From: Verrucomicrobiota bacterium
Lineage (GTDB): Bacteria; Verrucomicrobiota; Verrucomicrobiia; Chthoniobacterales; UBA10450
Length of the DNA: 6,492 nucleotides
Assembly (NCBI GenBank): GCA_003219225.1
Contig: QHPZ01000165.1
Location: 2,696-9,187 of the forward strand
Reading direction: 5' to 3'
In this document: piece after piece, positions 6,174 to 6,492 of the stretch
Position numbering within the stretch: the first letter of the stretch is position 1
Layout of the letters: every line of letters starts with the position of its first letter
The notes under the pieces: generated by a model
What the model saw: the letters and a program-made list of their open reading frames with translations, nothing else
Database searches by the model: none
What the model was told of the DNA's origin: nothing
Translations under genes and position numbers: made by a program

Positions 6174-6492
6174 GCGCGACTTCAAACGGCGCGCCGGTCT
6201 TGGCGCGGATATCGTCAACCGTTGCGTTGGAATGAATCTCGGTGAGGAAGAGGCCGCCGACCTCTTTCACTTCGAACACGCACAAATCGGTGATGATGAG
6301 ATTCACCACGCCGAGACCCGTAATCGGCAGCGTGCATTATTTCAAAATCTTTGGGCTGCCATCTTTGGAGATGTGTTCCATCACGGCGACGACGCGCTTT
6401 ACGCCGGCGACCAGATCCATCGCGCCGCCCGGTCCCTTGATCATTTTTCCCGGAATCATCCAGTTCGCGATGTCACCGCTGTCCGTCACTTC
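6163..6492 (-). pseudogene. scoB: 3-oxoacid CoA-transferase subunit B, C-terminal part, interrupted by in-frame TAA
   Basis: On the minus strand the frame entering at 6492 reads EVTDSGDIANWMIPGKMIKG, then GGAMDLVAGVKRV, VMEHISKDGSPKILK, stop, CTLPITGLGVVNLIITD, and ends AKTGAPFEVALKK at a TAA (6163-6165). This is the C-terminal half of succinyl-CoA/acetoacetate CoA-transferase subunit B (ScoB/AtoA family), which moves CoA between an acyl-CoA and a 3-oxoacid. The family normally runs unbroken through K-I-L-x-K-C-T-L-P-x-T-G; here the residue before Cys is a TAA (6337-6339), one substitution from AAA or GAA. Frame and similarity are kept on both sides, so this is a point nonsense change. The catalytic Glu region lies outside the window to the right. 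It may be a recent pseudogene or a base-call error. Confidence 0.85.

Noticed and set aside
6337..6339. Recoding of the internal stop in the CoA-transferase gene
   Set aside because: The codon is TAA, which is not used for selenocysteine or pyrrolysine, and other genes here end normally at TAA.

Overview
The window is GC-rich, gene-dense bacterial DNA. The palindromic repeat types (a GGTAGGGA...TCCCTACC element, a GGTGGGGCGAGACTCTGTCGAG-type repeat and a tyrosine-transposase remnant) look to me like those of soil Verrucomicrobiota of the Chthoniobacterales type. That placement comes from memory of repeat style and protein flavour, not from a search.

Layout, left to right. A short GC-rich palindrome (1-28) lies just past the stop of a minus-strand FabG-type short-chain dehydrogenase (31-786). 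A divergent intergenic region (787-891) carries a nearly perfect 22-nt inverted repeat. Next comes a plus-strand, translationally coupled pair: a B12-binding plus MeaB-type GTPase protein (892-2145) and an acyl-CoA mutase catalytic subunit (2142-3950). Placed end to end these two proteins correspond to the fused enzyme IcmF (isobutyryl-CoA mutase with built-in G-protein chaperone). A 72-bp palindromic element supplies 24 in-frame codons exactly where the linker of the fused enzyme would be. The mutase carries the Phe/Gln substrate-pocket pair of isobutyryl-CoA mutases, not the Tyr/Arg pair of methylmalonyl-CoA mutases.

A 201-bp element (3961-4161) follows, bounded by long inverted repeats. 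It encloses what looks like the N-terminal stub of a REP-associated tyrosine transposase. Then come a small secreted protein of unknown function (4211-4630, minus), abutted upstream by a 60-codon fragment that looks like the C-terminal end of a larger protein (4631-4813, minus), and an MFS transporter of the anion:cation symporter type (about 4881-6173, plus). The right edge holds the C-terminal part of 3-oxoacid CoA-transferase subunit B (6163-6492, minus), interrupted by an in-frame TAA.

Together the enzymes point to short-chain acyl-CoA metabolism: CoA transfer, 3-ketoacyl reduction, and butyryl/isobutyryl-CoA carbon-skeleton rearrangement, with an organic-anion importer nearby. The most interesting signal is the coincidence of repeat elements with gene boundaries: one sits at the split point of an IcmF-like enzyme, one in the divergent promoter region, and one contains a dead transposase.
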